A stretch of 41,085 bases of DNA from an uncultured Bacteroidales bacterium. Lineage in GTDB: Bacteria > Bacteroidota > Bacteroidia > Bacteroidales > Bacteroidaceae. Both the position numbers and the translations under genes were made by a program. Every line of letters starts with the position of its first letter. The stretch's first letter is position 1. Positions 32,731-40,781 of the stretch are shown in pieces. The notes beneath the pieces were generated by a model. That model ran no database searches, was not told the DNA's origin, and worked only from the letters and a program-made list of their open reading frames with translations. Where the stretch lies: positions 1-41,085 of the forward strand of contig CAMGHE010000003.1 in NCBI GenBank assembly GCA_946055775.1, read 5' to 3'.

Positions 32731-33141
32731 TCAGCGCATAGCGAGAAGGGGCACGTCCGACGTCCATCTCACGGAGAGCGAGACCGCCGATACCTCGGCG
32801 GCCCTCGACGGGGCAACCGTCTCCTGCACGGTCAGCGGGAAAGGAGGGAAGGCCGTCCCGAGGAGGAACTGCTGTCCGCCCACCGTCGTCAGGCGGTAGG
32901 CCAGCGGCCGCTCAGGCAAGGGCATGCGCTTCCCCGCCAGCGTCGCGGTGAGTTTGGTGGTAAACAGCCGCACCCCCTTCTCGACCTCTTCCGACGTCTC
33001 CAGGGCGGCGAGCCCCGCGATGTCTATGCGCTGCCACGGCATAGGCTCAGGGAGGAAGACCAGCGCCGTCTTGGGGTAGATGAGCGCTGACGCGAGGTGG
33101 TAGGCCTCGCAACTATCAATACGTCGAATATGGAGCAGCAT
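32731..33141 (-). CDS. Hypothetical late protein, 136 residues
   Basis: A 136-residue mixed alpha/beta protein whose start lies within the end of the 209-residue gene (26-base overlap), so translation is coupled. It contains a Pro-rich LPEPMPWQRIDIAG and a conserved-looking GGQQFLLG stretch. Its place between packaging-type genes and adhesion-type genes fits a tail or baseplate accessory. No family was recognised. Confidence 0.6.
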   Translation of the reverse strand: MLLHIRRIDSCEAYHLASALIYPKTALVFLPEPMPWQRIDIAGLAALETSEEVEKGVRLFTTKLTATLAGKRMPLPERPLAYRLTTVGGQQFLLGTAFPPFPLTVQETVAPSRAAEVSAVSLSVRWTSDVPLLAMR

Positions 33142-33745
33142 AGGCGGTGGGTGTTTGTTCGGGTTCCTGTTCTTTTTCCTGGCTGATGACCTCGACGGGC
33201 TCGATGTGCTCCGCTTCCTTGCTGTAACGGTCCAGGAGCAACTTCACACGTTCCTGGACGTTGGGAATACGCTCGAAGCCGGCCACCGTCGGGTCGGTGG
33301 TCATTTCGAATTGCTGCGGGACGATTTGCGAGTAGTCAGGCCCGGTAGCCTCGCCGTGGTCCAGTCTGGTGAACTTGCCCAGCGCCGCCAGGACCTTGGC
33401 AAAGGCATTGGCGTCGCCCGAGGCGCGGGCCATAGCAAAGCCCTCTTCGCAGCGCTGGAGGAAGAGGTACTGGCACCATTGGCGCGTCACCTGCCCGAGG
33501 TTCCCGAGGCAGATTTTGAGCAGGCGGACGTCTTCATAAGCCTGCGTTAAGCCTATACTGTACTGCTGGCGCAACTGCGCCACGATGCCTTTGTCCGGGG
33601 TTTGGGGATGCCGCTGCCAGTAGGAATACATGTCGCGTATGCGGAGGATCCTGTCGCGGCAGGACGGCGTAAGATGCGCCTCGCGCATTTCATCCTCTGA
33701 AGCGAAGAGGAAGCGTTGTGTGCGTTCGATGAGTTCGGGGTCCAT
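33116..33745 (-). CDS. Small terminase subunit candidate
   Basis: A 209-residue, mainly helical protein with an N-terminal HTH-like region (LRQQYSIGLTQAYEDVRLL), a helical middle and an acidic, Glu/Pro-rich C-terminus. The size and architecture are those of phage small terminase subunits, which recognise DNA for packaging and hand it to TerL. It lies over 28 kb from terL on the unit circle, or about 11 kb the other way. No decisive motif is visible, so the call is tentative. Confidence 0.5.
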   Translation of the reverse strand: MDPELIERTQRFLFASEDEMREAHLTPSCRDRILRIRDMYSYWQRHPQTPDKGIVAQLRQQYSIGLTQAYEDVRLLKICLGNLGQVTRQWCQYLFLQRCEEGFAMARASGDANAFAKVLAALGKFTRLDHGEATGPDYSQIVPQQFEMTTDPTVAGFERIPNVQERVKLLLDRYSKEAEHIEPVEVISQEKEQEPEQTPTAYAAPYSTY

Positions 33746-33764
33746 AGTGTTAATGGTTGAGGGG

Positions 33765-34046
33765 TTATTCTTCGCGGAGCATATCGCGGTAGTAGGCGAC
33801 GACGTTCTCTGCGGCCGTGGTCGAGCCGGCTTCTGCCAGTTCGATGTCGCGCTGGCGGAGTTTGAGCGCTATCTGCGCCTTGGCTTGGCGGTAGGCCAGA
33901 GAAACGGGAGACGCGAGGTCGTCCAACTCGTCGCGGAGGGTGCGTTCGTGAACCCCCAGCAGGAGCGCCATGTCGGGAACAGGAGTAAGGAGGGCGACGA
34001 GGTCGCGAATCTCCTGCAACCTATTGGAGAGTGGTATTTCGTTCAT
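33765..34046 (-). CDS. Small HTH-like late protein
   Basis: A 93-residue protein with MALLLGVHERTLRDELDDL, a helix-turn-helix-like segment near residues 26-44, and a basic/helical remainder. Its start overlaps the stop of the PLD-like gene (ATGA). It could assist packaging or regulate late genes. The 209-residue gene follows after 19 bases. Confidence 0.65.
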   Translation of the reverse strand: MNEIPLSNRLQEIRDLVALLTPVPDMALLLGVHERTLRDELDDLASPVSLAYRQAKAQIALKLRQRDIELAEAGSTTAAENVVAYYRDMLREE

Positions 34047-34507
34047 AAGACTTTGTATGTGGCCAGTCCGCGGAGCGTCGAGAGGCAGTAGTCAGCGGCC
34101 TCACGCGATTGCAGGATGGCGTAGTTTTCGAGGCGGTTGCATCGGGTCTGATTTTGCGAGGAGAGGACCAGGGCGGGGAACGCACCCTCAATAACCATGA
34201 CCTTGCTATGATTCTGGCAGAAGCGCACCTCATCGTAGGCCGCGCGCAGTATGGGGGTCACTCTGGCCGTCTTCTCCGCGGCTTTGAAGTCGGTGAAGAG
34301 GTGGGCCGAGCGCACCAGTCCCTTCCGGCGCAGGGCGAGGAGTTTGCGTAGAAATTCCTCACCCGTGGAGTAAGTGCTTACCGTGATGTCGGCCGCGCCC
34401 GTGAAGGCCAGCAGGCTTTCCAGGACGTAGCCGAGTTGGAAGGTGTCGGTCAGGATGACCTGCACCTGACGCTCGCGAGGGTCGTAGATGGTGGGCTTCG
34501 TGTTCAT
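34043..34507 (-). CDS. Phospholipase D-like domain protein
   Basis: A 154-residue protein, start at ATG 34507. It carries one HxK motif in NHSKVMVIEG (H100, K102), the signature of the PLD/NucA-type superfamily, whose small members work as dimers with one motif each and may cut DNA or phospholipids. It sits in the late operon between unknown and packaging-type genes. A nuclease role during packaging or host DNA breakdown is plausible but not shown. A terminator-like hairpin lies upstream (34527-34558). Confidence 0.7.
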   Translation of the reverse strand: MNTKPTIYDPRERQVQVILTDTFQLGYVLESLLAFTGAADITVSTYSTGEEFLRKLLALRRKGLVRSAHLFTDFKAAEKTARVTPILRAAYDEVRFCQNHSKVMVIEGAFPALVLSSQNQTRCNRLENYAILQSREAADYCLSTLRGLATYKVL

Positions 34508-34526
34508 ATTCCTTATAAATAATAAT

Positions 34527-34558
34527 GGGCGGCACGGGTCTCCCGACTGGTGCCGCCC
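34527..34558 (-). terminator. Terminator hairpin within the late region
   Basis: Stem gggcggca / tgccgccc (8 bp), with further partial pairing inside. On the minus strand it is followed by attattattt. It separates the 272-residue gene from the PLD-like gene and may limit read-through from the capsid genes into the genes beyond. Confidence 0.6.
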
Positions 34559-34593
34559 TTTCATAACCTAATCTAATCAAACTATGAAAAACC

Positions 34594-35412
34594 TTACTTG
34601 CTATGTGTAAAGACCAGCCCCAGGTTCTCGAGATCCGAGCGATAAGCCGGGGCGAAACCGTGGCCGGCGGCGAGGATGAGGTCAACGCGCTGCTGCATCT
34701 TCGCTTTGAGCTCTGCCGTGTCCTCTTCGGAGAGTTCTGCCAGGCGCTTGCGGCCAATCGAGAGGAATTTCCGGGCGGCGGAGACCTGTTCAGGAGTGAC
34801 CTTAGCTGCGTCGTCGGGCGTGGGCTCTTCGCCGCGCTGGTCGTCGCAGGCGGCGCCGTTGGTGACGCTTGCCCACGTATCGTAGGTGTTCCAGTTCGCG
34901 CGATACTCGCGGTCCATCTCTACGAGTTGTGTCAGCAGTTCGTGGCGGTCGCACGGCGTGGCGTCCTCCATCTTTTTCAGCGTCTCAAAGAGATTCTTGA
35001 TTTTGAAGAAGAGGGCGCCGTTCCTGTCGTAGAGTTCTCTGACCTGTTCGGGCAGTGCGTCGTGGTCAGGGCGTCGGCCGTGATACTCGGCGGCGGGCTG
35101 GTCCGCGTCGGTCGATATGACCGGGGCTTGGGTGGCGATGGTCTTTGCAATGCGCGGCATCGCCTCGCTCTCCATCTTCGCCACCTGATGGGCCGTCAGG
35201 CCCTCGAGGCGAATCCGCAGATGCTTCTGCAACTCGTATTCCAGTTTGGCGAAGTTGCGTCGGCGGATTATGTTGGCGTGCATGAAGCGGTTGCGATTGA
35301 GCCGCAGGAGGAGGAGCGCGCCCTGTTCAAGGCTACGCTCCGCCTGCGACGCATTCAACCACTCTTGCACATTTTGCGTCAGTCGTTCGTCCATCGTGAG
35401 GGGGCACGTCAT
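34594..35412 (-). CDS. Hypothetical late protein downstream of tail-tube-like gene
   Basis: A 272-residue, mostly helical protein beginning in the stop of the preceding gene (ATGA at 35412). It has a basic N-terminal half (NRNRFMHANIIRRRNF) and an acidic middle. No known domain. It lies at the end of a putative capsid-tube operon, followed by a terminator-like hairpin at 34527-34558. It may be a head or tail accessory protein. Confidence 0.65.
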   Translation of the reverse strand: MTCPLTMDERLTQNVQEWLNASQAERSLEQGALLLLRLNRNRFMHANIIRRRNFAKLEYELQKHLRIRLEGLTAHQVAKMESEAMPRIAKTIATQAPVISTDADQPAAEYHGRRPDHDALPEQVRELYDRNGALFFKIKNLFETLKKMEDATPCDRHELLTQLVEMDREYRANWNTYDTWASVTNGAACDDQRGEEPTPDDAAKVTPEQVSAARKFLSIGRKRLAELSEEDTAELKAKMQQRVDLILAAGHGFAPAYRSDLENLGLVFTHSK

Positions 35413-36002
35413 TCTTCTGCGGGCTGTCCGGTGGCGGCGTTGATCGTGCCCTCCTTCGTTTGGATCTTGCCAACGTAGAAGGGAGCGGGGCAGACGTCGG
35501 TCACCTCGACCTCGATGGTCGTACCGAAGTCGCCGGTCACGCCCTCACCACTGTCTTGCTTGGGCTTGGTGTCCGTGGGGAAGGCCTCGTTTCCGAGGAC
35601 GCGGAACTTTCCGTTTCTTACCTGCGTGAGATAGACGAAGTCGTCGGCGTTGGCCTGGCGGCAGAAGCCGGTCGCCTCCTCGTTGGTCTCGGGGTGTACA
35701 ACAGAGGTCTTGTTGAGGAAAGAGCGAGCGGGGTAGTCGCCCTGGCTTTCACTTTCAATCTTGCCCTTATTGTCGATAAGGTCGATGTACTGCCAATACT
35801 TCTCGGCAGCCAGGGTGAAGTCGCCCTTGTAGGTGGCCAGTTCGGCCATGTTGGTCGATGCCACCTCGGGCAACTCAGGCCACTTGACGATGTCCCGCTT
35901 GGGGATGAAGTAGAGGCGCGAGCGGATGCCCGGCAGGATGGGTTTGCCCTTGCAAAACGAGAGCGATTCGTAAAGGGCAGCGTTGGTACAAGTATTTGCC
36001 AT
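35409..36002 (-). CDS. Tail tube-like structural protein
   Basis: A 197-residue protein directly after the major capsid gene. N-terminal MANTCTNAALYESLSFCKG...LPGIRSRLYFIPKRDI resembles the start of major tail-tube proteins in Bacteroidales siphophages, and the beta-rich body fits a tube subunit. It would polymerise around the tape-measure protein. An alternative is a decoration or head-completion protein. Confidence 0.6.
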   Translation of the reverse strand: MANTCTNAALYESLSFCKGKPILPGIRSRLYFIPKRDIVKWPELPEVASTNMAELATYKGDFTLAAEKYWQYIDLIDNKGKIESESQGDYPARSFLNKTSVVHPETNEEATGFCRQANADDFVYLTQVRNGKFRVLGNEAFPTDTKPKQDSGEGVTGDFGTTIEVEVTDVCPAPFYVGKIQTKEGTINAATGQPAEE

Positions 36003-36020
36003 GATGATAAGCGTTTTTGG

Positions 36021-36983
36021 TTAGATGGATGCGAGGCGGGCCACCATGAGGCGCTCCTTGCTGATGCTTTCAAATTGGCAGCCAAAGAACATGGTAGCCA
36101 CGTACGAGAGCAAAAACTCGTGGTGCTTTTCAATGGCCACCTTCTCGTCGGCCATGCCGTCGCCGTAGCCATAGACCGTATTGGCCTTCGTGGTCAGGTG
36201 GATGAAATTCGAGCCCTTCTTGCTTACCAGCGGCACGAGCTCACAGAGGTTGTCCGAGCCTTCGAGATACGTCTTCTTGTACTGCTGGTTGTACACTACG
36301 TTGCCGAAGGATGCGAGGTAGTCTTTGAGGTAAGCGCGATAGACGCTGTACGGCATGAACATCTTGGTAGGTACGCCCTGGAGCGTGTCGTCGGCACGCT
36401 CGTAGATGCTCATGAGGATGTCGGTGGCGTTGGTGCCGTCGATGGCGTCGGAGAGGTTGATGAAGTTGCCCTCTTTCTCAGCGATGGTGCCGGCCTCAAT
36501 CTCCTTCTGCGTGATGGTGTCAAAGCCGTCGAAGAGGTCAGCGGTCTTCGTGCCGCTGTCGTTCCTCTTGGCGTTCCAGATGCAGAGGTTCAGACCTTCG
36601 CCCAATTTCATGGACAAGTAGTTGAGGACCTGCTGGGCGAGGTCGAGCGAGGCAAGGCCGTCGCCCTGCGTCGTCAGCGAGCCGTAAACCGTCTTGGCGA
36701 CGCTGTTGAGGTCGAAGCGCTTGATGACCGAGCCGAGGAACGTTTCCAAGGTACGGGGCTTGACCGACAGGCCGCTGTCGTCGGTGCGGTTGGGGTCGTA
36801 AGGACCAATCTCAATGCCGCCGGCCAACTGACCGAGGACTTCACGACCGGCCACGCCGGGGCGGGGGGTCATGTGCTGCAAGGTGGCTTCTGCTGCCACG
36901 ACGGGCATCATGAGCAACTCCTTACGATAGGTGACGGCCGACTTCTGGAGCTCGGCGTCAGAAATGTTGATGTTGTAAGCCAT
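36021..36983 (-). CDS. Major capsid protein
   Basis: A 320-residue protein with an HK97-fold type layout: an N-terminal arm (SDAELQKSAVTYRKELLM), then long beta and helix alternation, and a C-terminal P-domain-like end (FFGCQFESISKERLMVARL). It immediately follows the protease/scaffold gene in the direction of transcription, as is usual for phages that process their capsid. It would form the icosahedral head. Confidence 0.8.
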   Translation of the reverse strand: MAYNINISDAELQKSAVTYRKELLMMPVVAAEATLQHMTPRPGVAGREVLGQLAGGIEIGPYDPNRTDDSGLSVKPRTLETFLGSVIKRFDLNSVAKTVYGSLTTQGDGLASLDLAQQVLNYLSMKLGEGLNLCIWNAKRNDSGTKTADLFDGFDTITQKEIEAGTIAEKEGNFINLSDAIDGTNATDILMSIYERADDTLQGVPTKMFMPYSVYRAYLKDYLASFGNVVYNQQYKKTYLEGSDNLCELVPLVSKKGSNFIHLTTKANTVYGYGDGMADEKVAIEKHHEFLLSYVATMFFGCQFESISKERLMVARLASI

Positions 36984-37026
36984 GTTTCTTCACTTTTTAA
37001 TAAGTTCTTTAATTTCTGTGAGGCGA

Positions 37027-38061
37027 TTAGTCCAGGCCCTTCAGCCGGCGGTAGTCTGCACGTACGCGGGCTGCGGCGGTTGTGGCATCGTCGTCGGCAC
37101 CGTCACCGACGCCGTGCGATGATGCGCCGTCCATCTTTTTGAGGTTTTCCACCTGAGCCGTCAAGTCGTCCACCTGTTTCGTGAGGTCGGCGATGGTAGA
37201 GGTGTGCTGTTCTTCGTTCACCGCGAAGTCGGAGAGGCGGGCGTCGAGCGCTTTCAACTGCTCGCCGTTGAGCGAAACCTCTCCGGCCTTCGCGTCGAGC
37301 GCTTCCAGATGCAGGACGTTAAGCAGGTTGCTGTATGTGGTAACTTTCTCGGTCGGCACGTCGGGCTCCTGGGCCATTGCACCGGGCTTGTCCACAACGC
37401 GGGACTTGGTGAAGAGCGCGCGGAAGCCGTCGAGGAAAGAGCGGAGCGAGAGGTCAGCGTCGGGTTCCGCCTTGACGTCGGGAAGAGGAAGGCCGCAGGC
37501 AAGGATTTCGCCGCGCACGCCGTCGTTAACGTCGAGGGCCTTGTCGTCGTCGCAGATGCTGTCGATGAGGCCGCGGTTGAGGCACTCCTCAGCGGTGAGC
37601 CATTTGGCGTGCATCATCCAATCGGCAACATCTTCCACCTTCTTGCCGCAGCGTGCGGCGTAGATGCTGGCGATGGTCTGGTCGATGGTCTCGAGGGTGA
37701 CCTTCTGCGATTCCAGTGTCTTGATTGCGGCCGCAATCTCCTCCGCGTTGAGTTGTCCCCACGTCTCCACCCAATTGGAGCAGCGGTGCATGAGGAAGAG
37801 GGCGTACCGCCCCATGTGGACCTTGGCCGCGCCCATAGCGATGATGGTGGCCGCGGATGCCACGAAGCCATGCAGGTGCACTTCTACCTGGCCGTGTTCA
37901 AGGAACATTTGGCGGATCTGCAGGGCGTCGGCCACGCTGCCGCCCAGCGAGGAGATATAGACGTTACAAGTCTTCTTCTTGCACTTGTTGAGCTCAGACT
38001 GGACGTACTCAGCAGAAAACGGCCAGCCGATTGTAGAATTGATGTAGATGTCGTATGTCAT
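37027..38061 (-). CDS. ClpP-type head maturation protease with scaffold tail
   Basis: A 344-residue protein starting at ATG 38061 (MTYDIYINST); an in-frame TTG 57 bases upstream is possible. Residues 1-190 are a ClpP-fold protease: SSLGGSVADA (oxyanion region), Ser69 in GFVASAATI, His92 in LFLMHR. Residues 275-320 form a coiled coil (LTKQVDDLTAQVENLKK) like a scaffolding domain. It should assemble and then mature the capsid made by the next gene, degrading its own scaffold part. Confidence 0.87.
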   Translation of the reverse strand: MTYDIYINSTIGWPFSAEYVQSELNKCKKKTCNVYISSLGGSVADALQIRQMFLEHGQVEVHLHGFVASAATIIAMGAAKVHMGRYALFLMHRCSNWVETWGQLNAEEIAAAIKTLESQKVTLETIDQTIASIYAARCGKKVEDVADWMMHAKWLTAEECLNRGLIDSICDDDKALDVNDGVRGEILACGLPLPDVKAEPDADLSLRSFLDGFRALFTKSRVVDKPGAMAQEPDVPTEKVTTYSNLLNVLHLEALDAKAGEVSLNGEQLKALDARLSDFAVNEEQHTSTIADLTKQVDDLTAQVENLKKMDGASSHGVGDGADDDATTAAARVRADYRRLKGLD

Positions 38062-38129
38062 GTCAAGCGGTTTTGATGTTGCGAAATTAACTTGCCCCTT
38101 AATTTTCAGAAAAGACAAGGGAAAGTGTG

Positions 38130-38366
38130 TCAGAGGTAGATGCTCAGTCCGTCAATTTCAAATAAGGTTATGTCGCGGAACTCGCGGATAACGCCCGAGA
38201 GCGGAATGCGGATGCGGTGCGTGCCGCCGCGCTGGTGCGCGCCGCAGCAGACCGCGCCCTTGTAGTGGAGAATGTCGCCTGTCGAGATTTTCCACACGCG
38301 CAGGTCATGGGGCTGGCCGTCCTCCAGGAGGCGGATGGCGTCGCGTCGGTGTATCGTGAGCATCAT
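38130..38366 (-). CDS. Small beta-rich late protein
   Basis: A 78-residue protein starting in the stop of the preceding gene (ATGA); two ATG codons follow each other directly. Several His, Cys and Arg residues (AVCCGAHQRGGTHRIRI) suggest a small folded unit, possibly metal-binding. It lies between a tail-type gene and the protease/scaffold gene. Function unknown. Confidence 0.7.
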   Translation of the reverse strand: MMLTIHRRDAIRLLEDGQPHDLRVWKISTGDILHYKGAVCCGAHQRGGTHRIRIPLSGVIREFRDITLFEIDGLSIYL

Positions 38367-39442
38367 AGGTACGTCTCGTCAAAGGTGTCGTCAAAGGTGC
38401 GGAATGGCGCTGTGCGATGAAGAATTGCACCACGTCCCGCATAGCGGAAGGTGATACTCCCCTGCTGGGGCTCGTAGGCGTCGTTGAGGATTTTCAGGTC
38501 GTCGTCCACGATGGTCACCTCCGGCCCGTCGATGGACCGCAGTCTGACCTCGGTGGCGCTGCACAGGTCAGCAAAGAGCGCCTCGTCTTCTTGGCGGAGG
38601 ATGCCCGTCTGCACAGTGAACTCCGGAACGGCCTTTACCAGAAAGTTCCTGAACTTCCCCGAGAAGGTCGCGGAATTTCGCGTAGGCTTCATTTCCTTCT
38701 GAACGTTGCCGAACAGATGGAACGTATCGAACAGGCCAAAAGCATTCTTGAAGACCAGCGTCAGCGGAACGGCATCGAGCGAGGGAGAGAGGACAAACTT
38801 CTTCTCGCGCCGTCCTGCACTGACGGCATACGAATGCAGCGCGTAGCCTTCCTTGGGGATGGCGAATCGTTGCGGCGATACGTCGATTTGCCACAGCCCT
38901 TGTGCGATTTCCGAGGCGCTGCCGACTTCTTCTTCCTTCATCGTGGTGTTCTTAAATGAGCCGTCGCCTTCGTTCCACCAGCAGAGCGACACAGAAAAAG
39001 CCGGGCGTTCCTCGCCGTCCGGTGAGAAGAGCGTCAGCAATTCCAGCGCGCCACGATAGGTCCGTTTTGTCTTGCCCTGCGGAGTGAGGAAATGGAGGGC
39101 GCAGAAATCAGAAGCGGGGTCCGCCACGTCACAGCGGCAAGGCAGGACCGTGAACGCCTGCGTACCGCCGTCCCATGTGAGGGTACAGACGCGCGGCATC
39201 CCGTCCGCCGTGAAATCACGCAGGACGGGTGCGAAGTCCTCAACGACGACGCACTGCTTCTCGTCAGGTGACAGGAGCAGGTCGATGGTAGCATCCTCAC
39301 AGGCGACGCGGAAGGCCATAGGACCGCCCACTTCCTCACAGGCGACGCGGAAGGCCATAGGACCGCCCACTTCCTGGAAGCGTATCGTATCGAACTCGCC
39401 GGGGAATCCATACTCAGGTAGAGGTGAACTAAGTTTTGCCAT
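38363..39442 (-). CDS. Structural protein with in-frame 39-bp tandem duplication
   Basis: A 359-residue beta-rich protein, no enzyme motif. A 13-residue unit (EVGGPMAFRVACE) occurs twice in tandem, coded by a perfect 39-bp DNA duplication at 39294-39375. The body resembles tail or adhesion components. It lies immediately after the spanin-like gene (14-base overlap). The duplication keeps the frame, so the gene should still be active. Confidence 0.65.
   Translation of the reverse strand: MAKLSSPLPEYGFPGEFDTIRFQEVGGPMAFRVACEEVGGPMAFRVACEDATIDLLLSPDEKQCVVVEDFAPVLRDFTADGMPRVCTLTWDGGTQAFTVLPCRCDVADPASDFCALHFLTPQGKTKRTYRGALELLTLFSPDGEERPAFSVSLCWWNEGDGSFKNTTMKEEEVGSASEIAQGLWQIDVSPQRFAIPKEGYALHSYAVSAGRREKKFVLSPSLDAVPLTLVFKNAFGLFDTFHLFGNVQKEMKPTRNSATFSGKFRNFLVKAVPEFTVQTGILRQEDEALFADLCSATEVRLRSIDGPEVTIVDDDLKILNDAYEPQQGSITFRYAGRGAILHRTAPFRTFDDTFDETYL
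39294..39375. repeat. 39-bp perfect tandem duplication inside a structural gene
   Basis: The stretch 39294-39336 equals 39333-39375, giving a 39-bp period (two copies plus four bases). It adds 13 residues in frame. Confidence 0.9.
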
Positions 39443-39839
39443 TGCGGAATATCTTTAGAATGAGATAGGCGTTCAGTGCGACGGCGGCAGCCAATAAGAG
39501 CAGGCGCAGCCAGGGGACAGACGGGGAAGAGCCCACGACGCGGGTGGACGACTGAGAAGCGACGTGGATGGTGTCTCTTACCGTTCGATAGACCGTGTCG
39601 CGGAGCACACGAACACGCTCTAAAGTGTGCCAGTGGTGCGTCTCGATGTGCAGCGTATCGCCGACCATGCGCTCCATCAGGCGGACACTGTCGCGAACGA
39701 CGACCGAATCATGCCGAATCTGCGTCAGGTGCAGCGTGTCCCGATGGGTGATGTGTTCCATCTCGGACAGGGAACTCTCACGGGTCCGGCATCCAGTGAA
39801 GAGCAGTACGAGGAGGACGGCAAGCAGGAGGCATTTCAT
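39429..39839 (-). CDS. Unimolecular spanin candidate (lipoprotein with C-terminal membrane segment)
   Basis: A 136-residue protein. N-terminal signal LLLAVLLVLLFTGC with lipobox Cys17; a periplasmic middle rich in RDT/RDS-type strands (residues 30-95); and a C-terminal membrane helix (WLRLLLLAAAVALNAYLILKIF, about 109-130). A lipid anchor at one end and a membrane helix at the other are the mark of one-gene (u-)spanins, which fuse the outer and inner membranes in the last lysis step. It directly follows the amidase (ATGA overlap) in a lysis cassette. Confidence 0.75.
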   Translation of the reverse strand: MKCLLLAVLLVLLFTGCRTRESSLSEMEHITHRDTLHLTQIRHDSVVVRDSVRLMERMVGDTLHIETHHWHTLERVRVLRDTVYRTVRDTIHVASQSSTRVVGSSPSVPWLRLLLLAAAVALNAYLILKIFRNGKT

Positions 39840-40252
39840 AGCGAGGCGTATTCTTTACGTGCGTCGAACGATGGGCAGGCCTTGGCGGCAAAATCGCGAT
39901 GGCCATAAATTTTCGCGCCGGGGTATTTTTTACGCAAGTGGCGCAGCAGCATGAGCAGAGCCTCGCGCTGTTCCTTGGTGCGTGTGTCCTTTGGCGTCTT
40001 GCCGTCAGCGGCGAGGCCGCCGATGTAGCAGACGCCGATAGAGACTGCGTTATGCCCCACGCAGTGCGCGCCGATTTCTCCATCGGGACGACCGAGGTGT
40101 ACCGAACCGTCCCGATAAATCACATAGTGGTAGCCGATAGTGCGGAAGCCGCGCTGTTTGTGCCAGGTGGCGATGTCGATTACGGTGAAGTCCTTTCCCT
40201 CGGGCGTTGCAGAGCAGTGCACGATGATTTCAGTGATTTTTCTTTGGGCCAT
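39836..40252 (-). CDS. N-acetylmuramoyl-L-alanine amidase (endolysin)
   Basis: A 138-residue T7-lysozyme-type amidase that cleaves the bond between muramic acid and the stem peptide. Zn ligands H12 (IVHCSA), H118 (YGHRD) and C126 (KACPSFD); catalytic Tyr41 (GYHYVIYRDG) and Lys124. The length equals that of the family. Start MAQRKITEI at 40252 is chosen over an upstream in-frame ATG. It lies between holin and spanin-like genes. Confidence 0.92.
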   Translation of the reverse strand: MAQRKITEIIVHCSATPEGKDFTVIDIATWHKQRGFRTIGYHYVIYRDGSVHLGRPDGEIGAHCVGHNAVSIGVCYIGGLAADGKTPKDTRTKEQREALLMLLRHLRKKYPGAKIYGHRDFAAKACPSFDARKEYASL

Positions 40253-40478
40253 TAGCGTCCATTTTGTCCGCGAGAGCGCGGAATTTCTCATTTATATAAA
40301 TGCCGACGCCAAAGATGGAGCCAGCATAAATCATGGTCTGGGCTGCAAACCACAGGACCGAGTCGGAGATTTCCCCGACGGGGGCTACAATGAAGCCCGC
40401 CACGGAGAGCGCCACGCCGCAGAATAGCATACCGATGGCTGAGAAATACTGGATATTGATTCTTGTTTCGCGGGTCAT
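40230..40478 (-). CDS. Holin candidate
   Basis: An 82-residue protein with two membrane segments (about 10-32, YFSAIGMLFCGVALSVAGFI, and 38-60, SVLWFAAQTMIYAGSIFGVG) and a charged, basic C-terminus (ADKMDANGPKKNH). Its end overlaps the amidase start by 23 bases. Size, topology and position fit a class II holin that makes the inner-membrane lesion for lysis. A longer in-frame start is possible but enters the hairpin region. Confidence 0.75.
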   Translation of the reverse strand: MTRETRINIQYFSAIGMLFCGVALSVAGFIVAPVGEISDSVLWFAAQTMIYAGSIFGVGIYINEKFRALADKMDANGPKKNH

Positions 40479-40656
40479 GAGGTGTTTATTTTGTTGTTCA
40501 AGACAAAAGTCGTGCTTTCTGTTGGCCAAGAAAAAGACATGAAGCATAATGCCTTCTCAGTTCCTTTTAAGGGAGGGCGCAACGGAGTGCGCCGGGTGGG
40601 TGGGGTAATAAAACAACGCCCTTTCCCGACATGTCGGGGAAGACCTCTTAACGGGC

Positions 40657-40700
40657 CCCACACGATTTTTGCGGAGTGTGCGGAGCAAAAATCGTGTGGG
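40657..40700. terminator. 16-bp perfect inverted repeat
   Basis: cccacacgatttttgc pairs with gcaaaaatcgtgtggg across a 12-base loop; TTTT follows on the plus strand. It could stop plus-strand transcription or act as a binding site. Confidence 0.6.
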
Positions 40701-40730
40701 TTTTATGGGCGGTTTTTTTCGTGTCGGCAC

Positions 40731-40763
40731 GAAAAGCCGCCCCCGGGTGAGGGGGGCGGCTTC
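40731..40763 (-). terminator. Intrinsic terminator behind the hypothetical gene at 40782
   Basis: Minus strand: gccgccccc-type stem (40760-40752 with 40744-40736) followed by TTTT, 20 bases after the stop of the hypothetical gene crossing the window join. An alternative stem (40707-40712 with 40737-40742) uses the same arm, so the two hairpins are mutually exclusive. Confidence 0.7.
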
Positions 40764-40781
40764 TGTCAGTGCTGTGGCCTT

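Larger units (their letters stand above)
40479..40781. other. Intergenic region with stacked hairpins and late-operon leader
   Basis: About 300 bases without a gene. It holds a 14-bp palindrome (cccgacatgtcggg, 40625-40638), a 16-bp perfect inverted repeat (40657-40672 with 40685-40700) and two overlapping GC stems at 40707-40760. The left 120 bases should contain the late promoter for the lysis/structural operon, though no exact TAnnTTTG box is visible on the minus strand. Confidence 0.6.

Noticed and set aside
35460-37142. 560-codon plus-strand open frame
   Set aside because: Antisense to the capsid and tube genes, no motif and poor composition; a shadow.
38062-38118. TTG start for the protease 57 bases upstream
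   Set aside because: An ATG at 38061 is directly available and gives a normal ClpP-type N-terminus; the TTG is kept only as an alternative.
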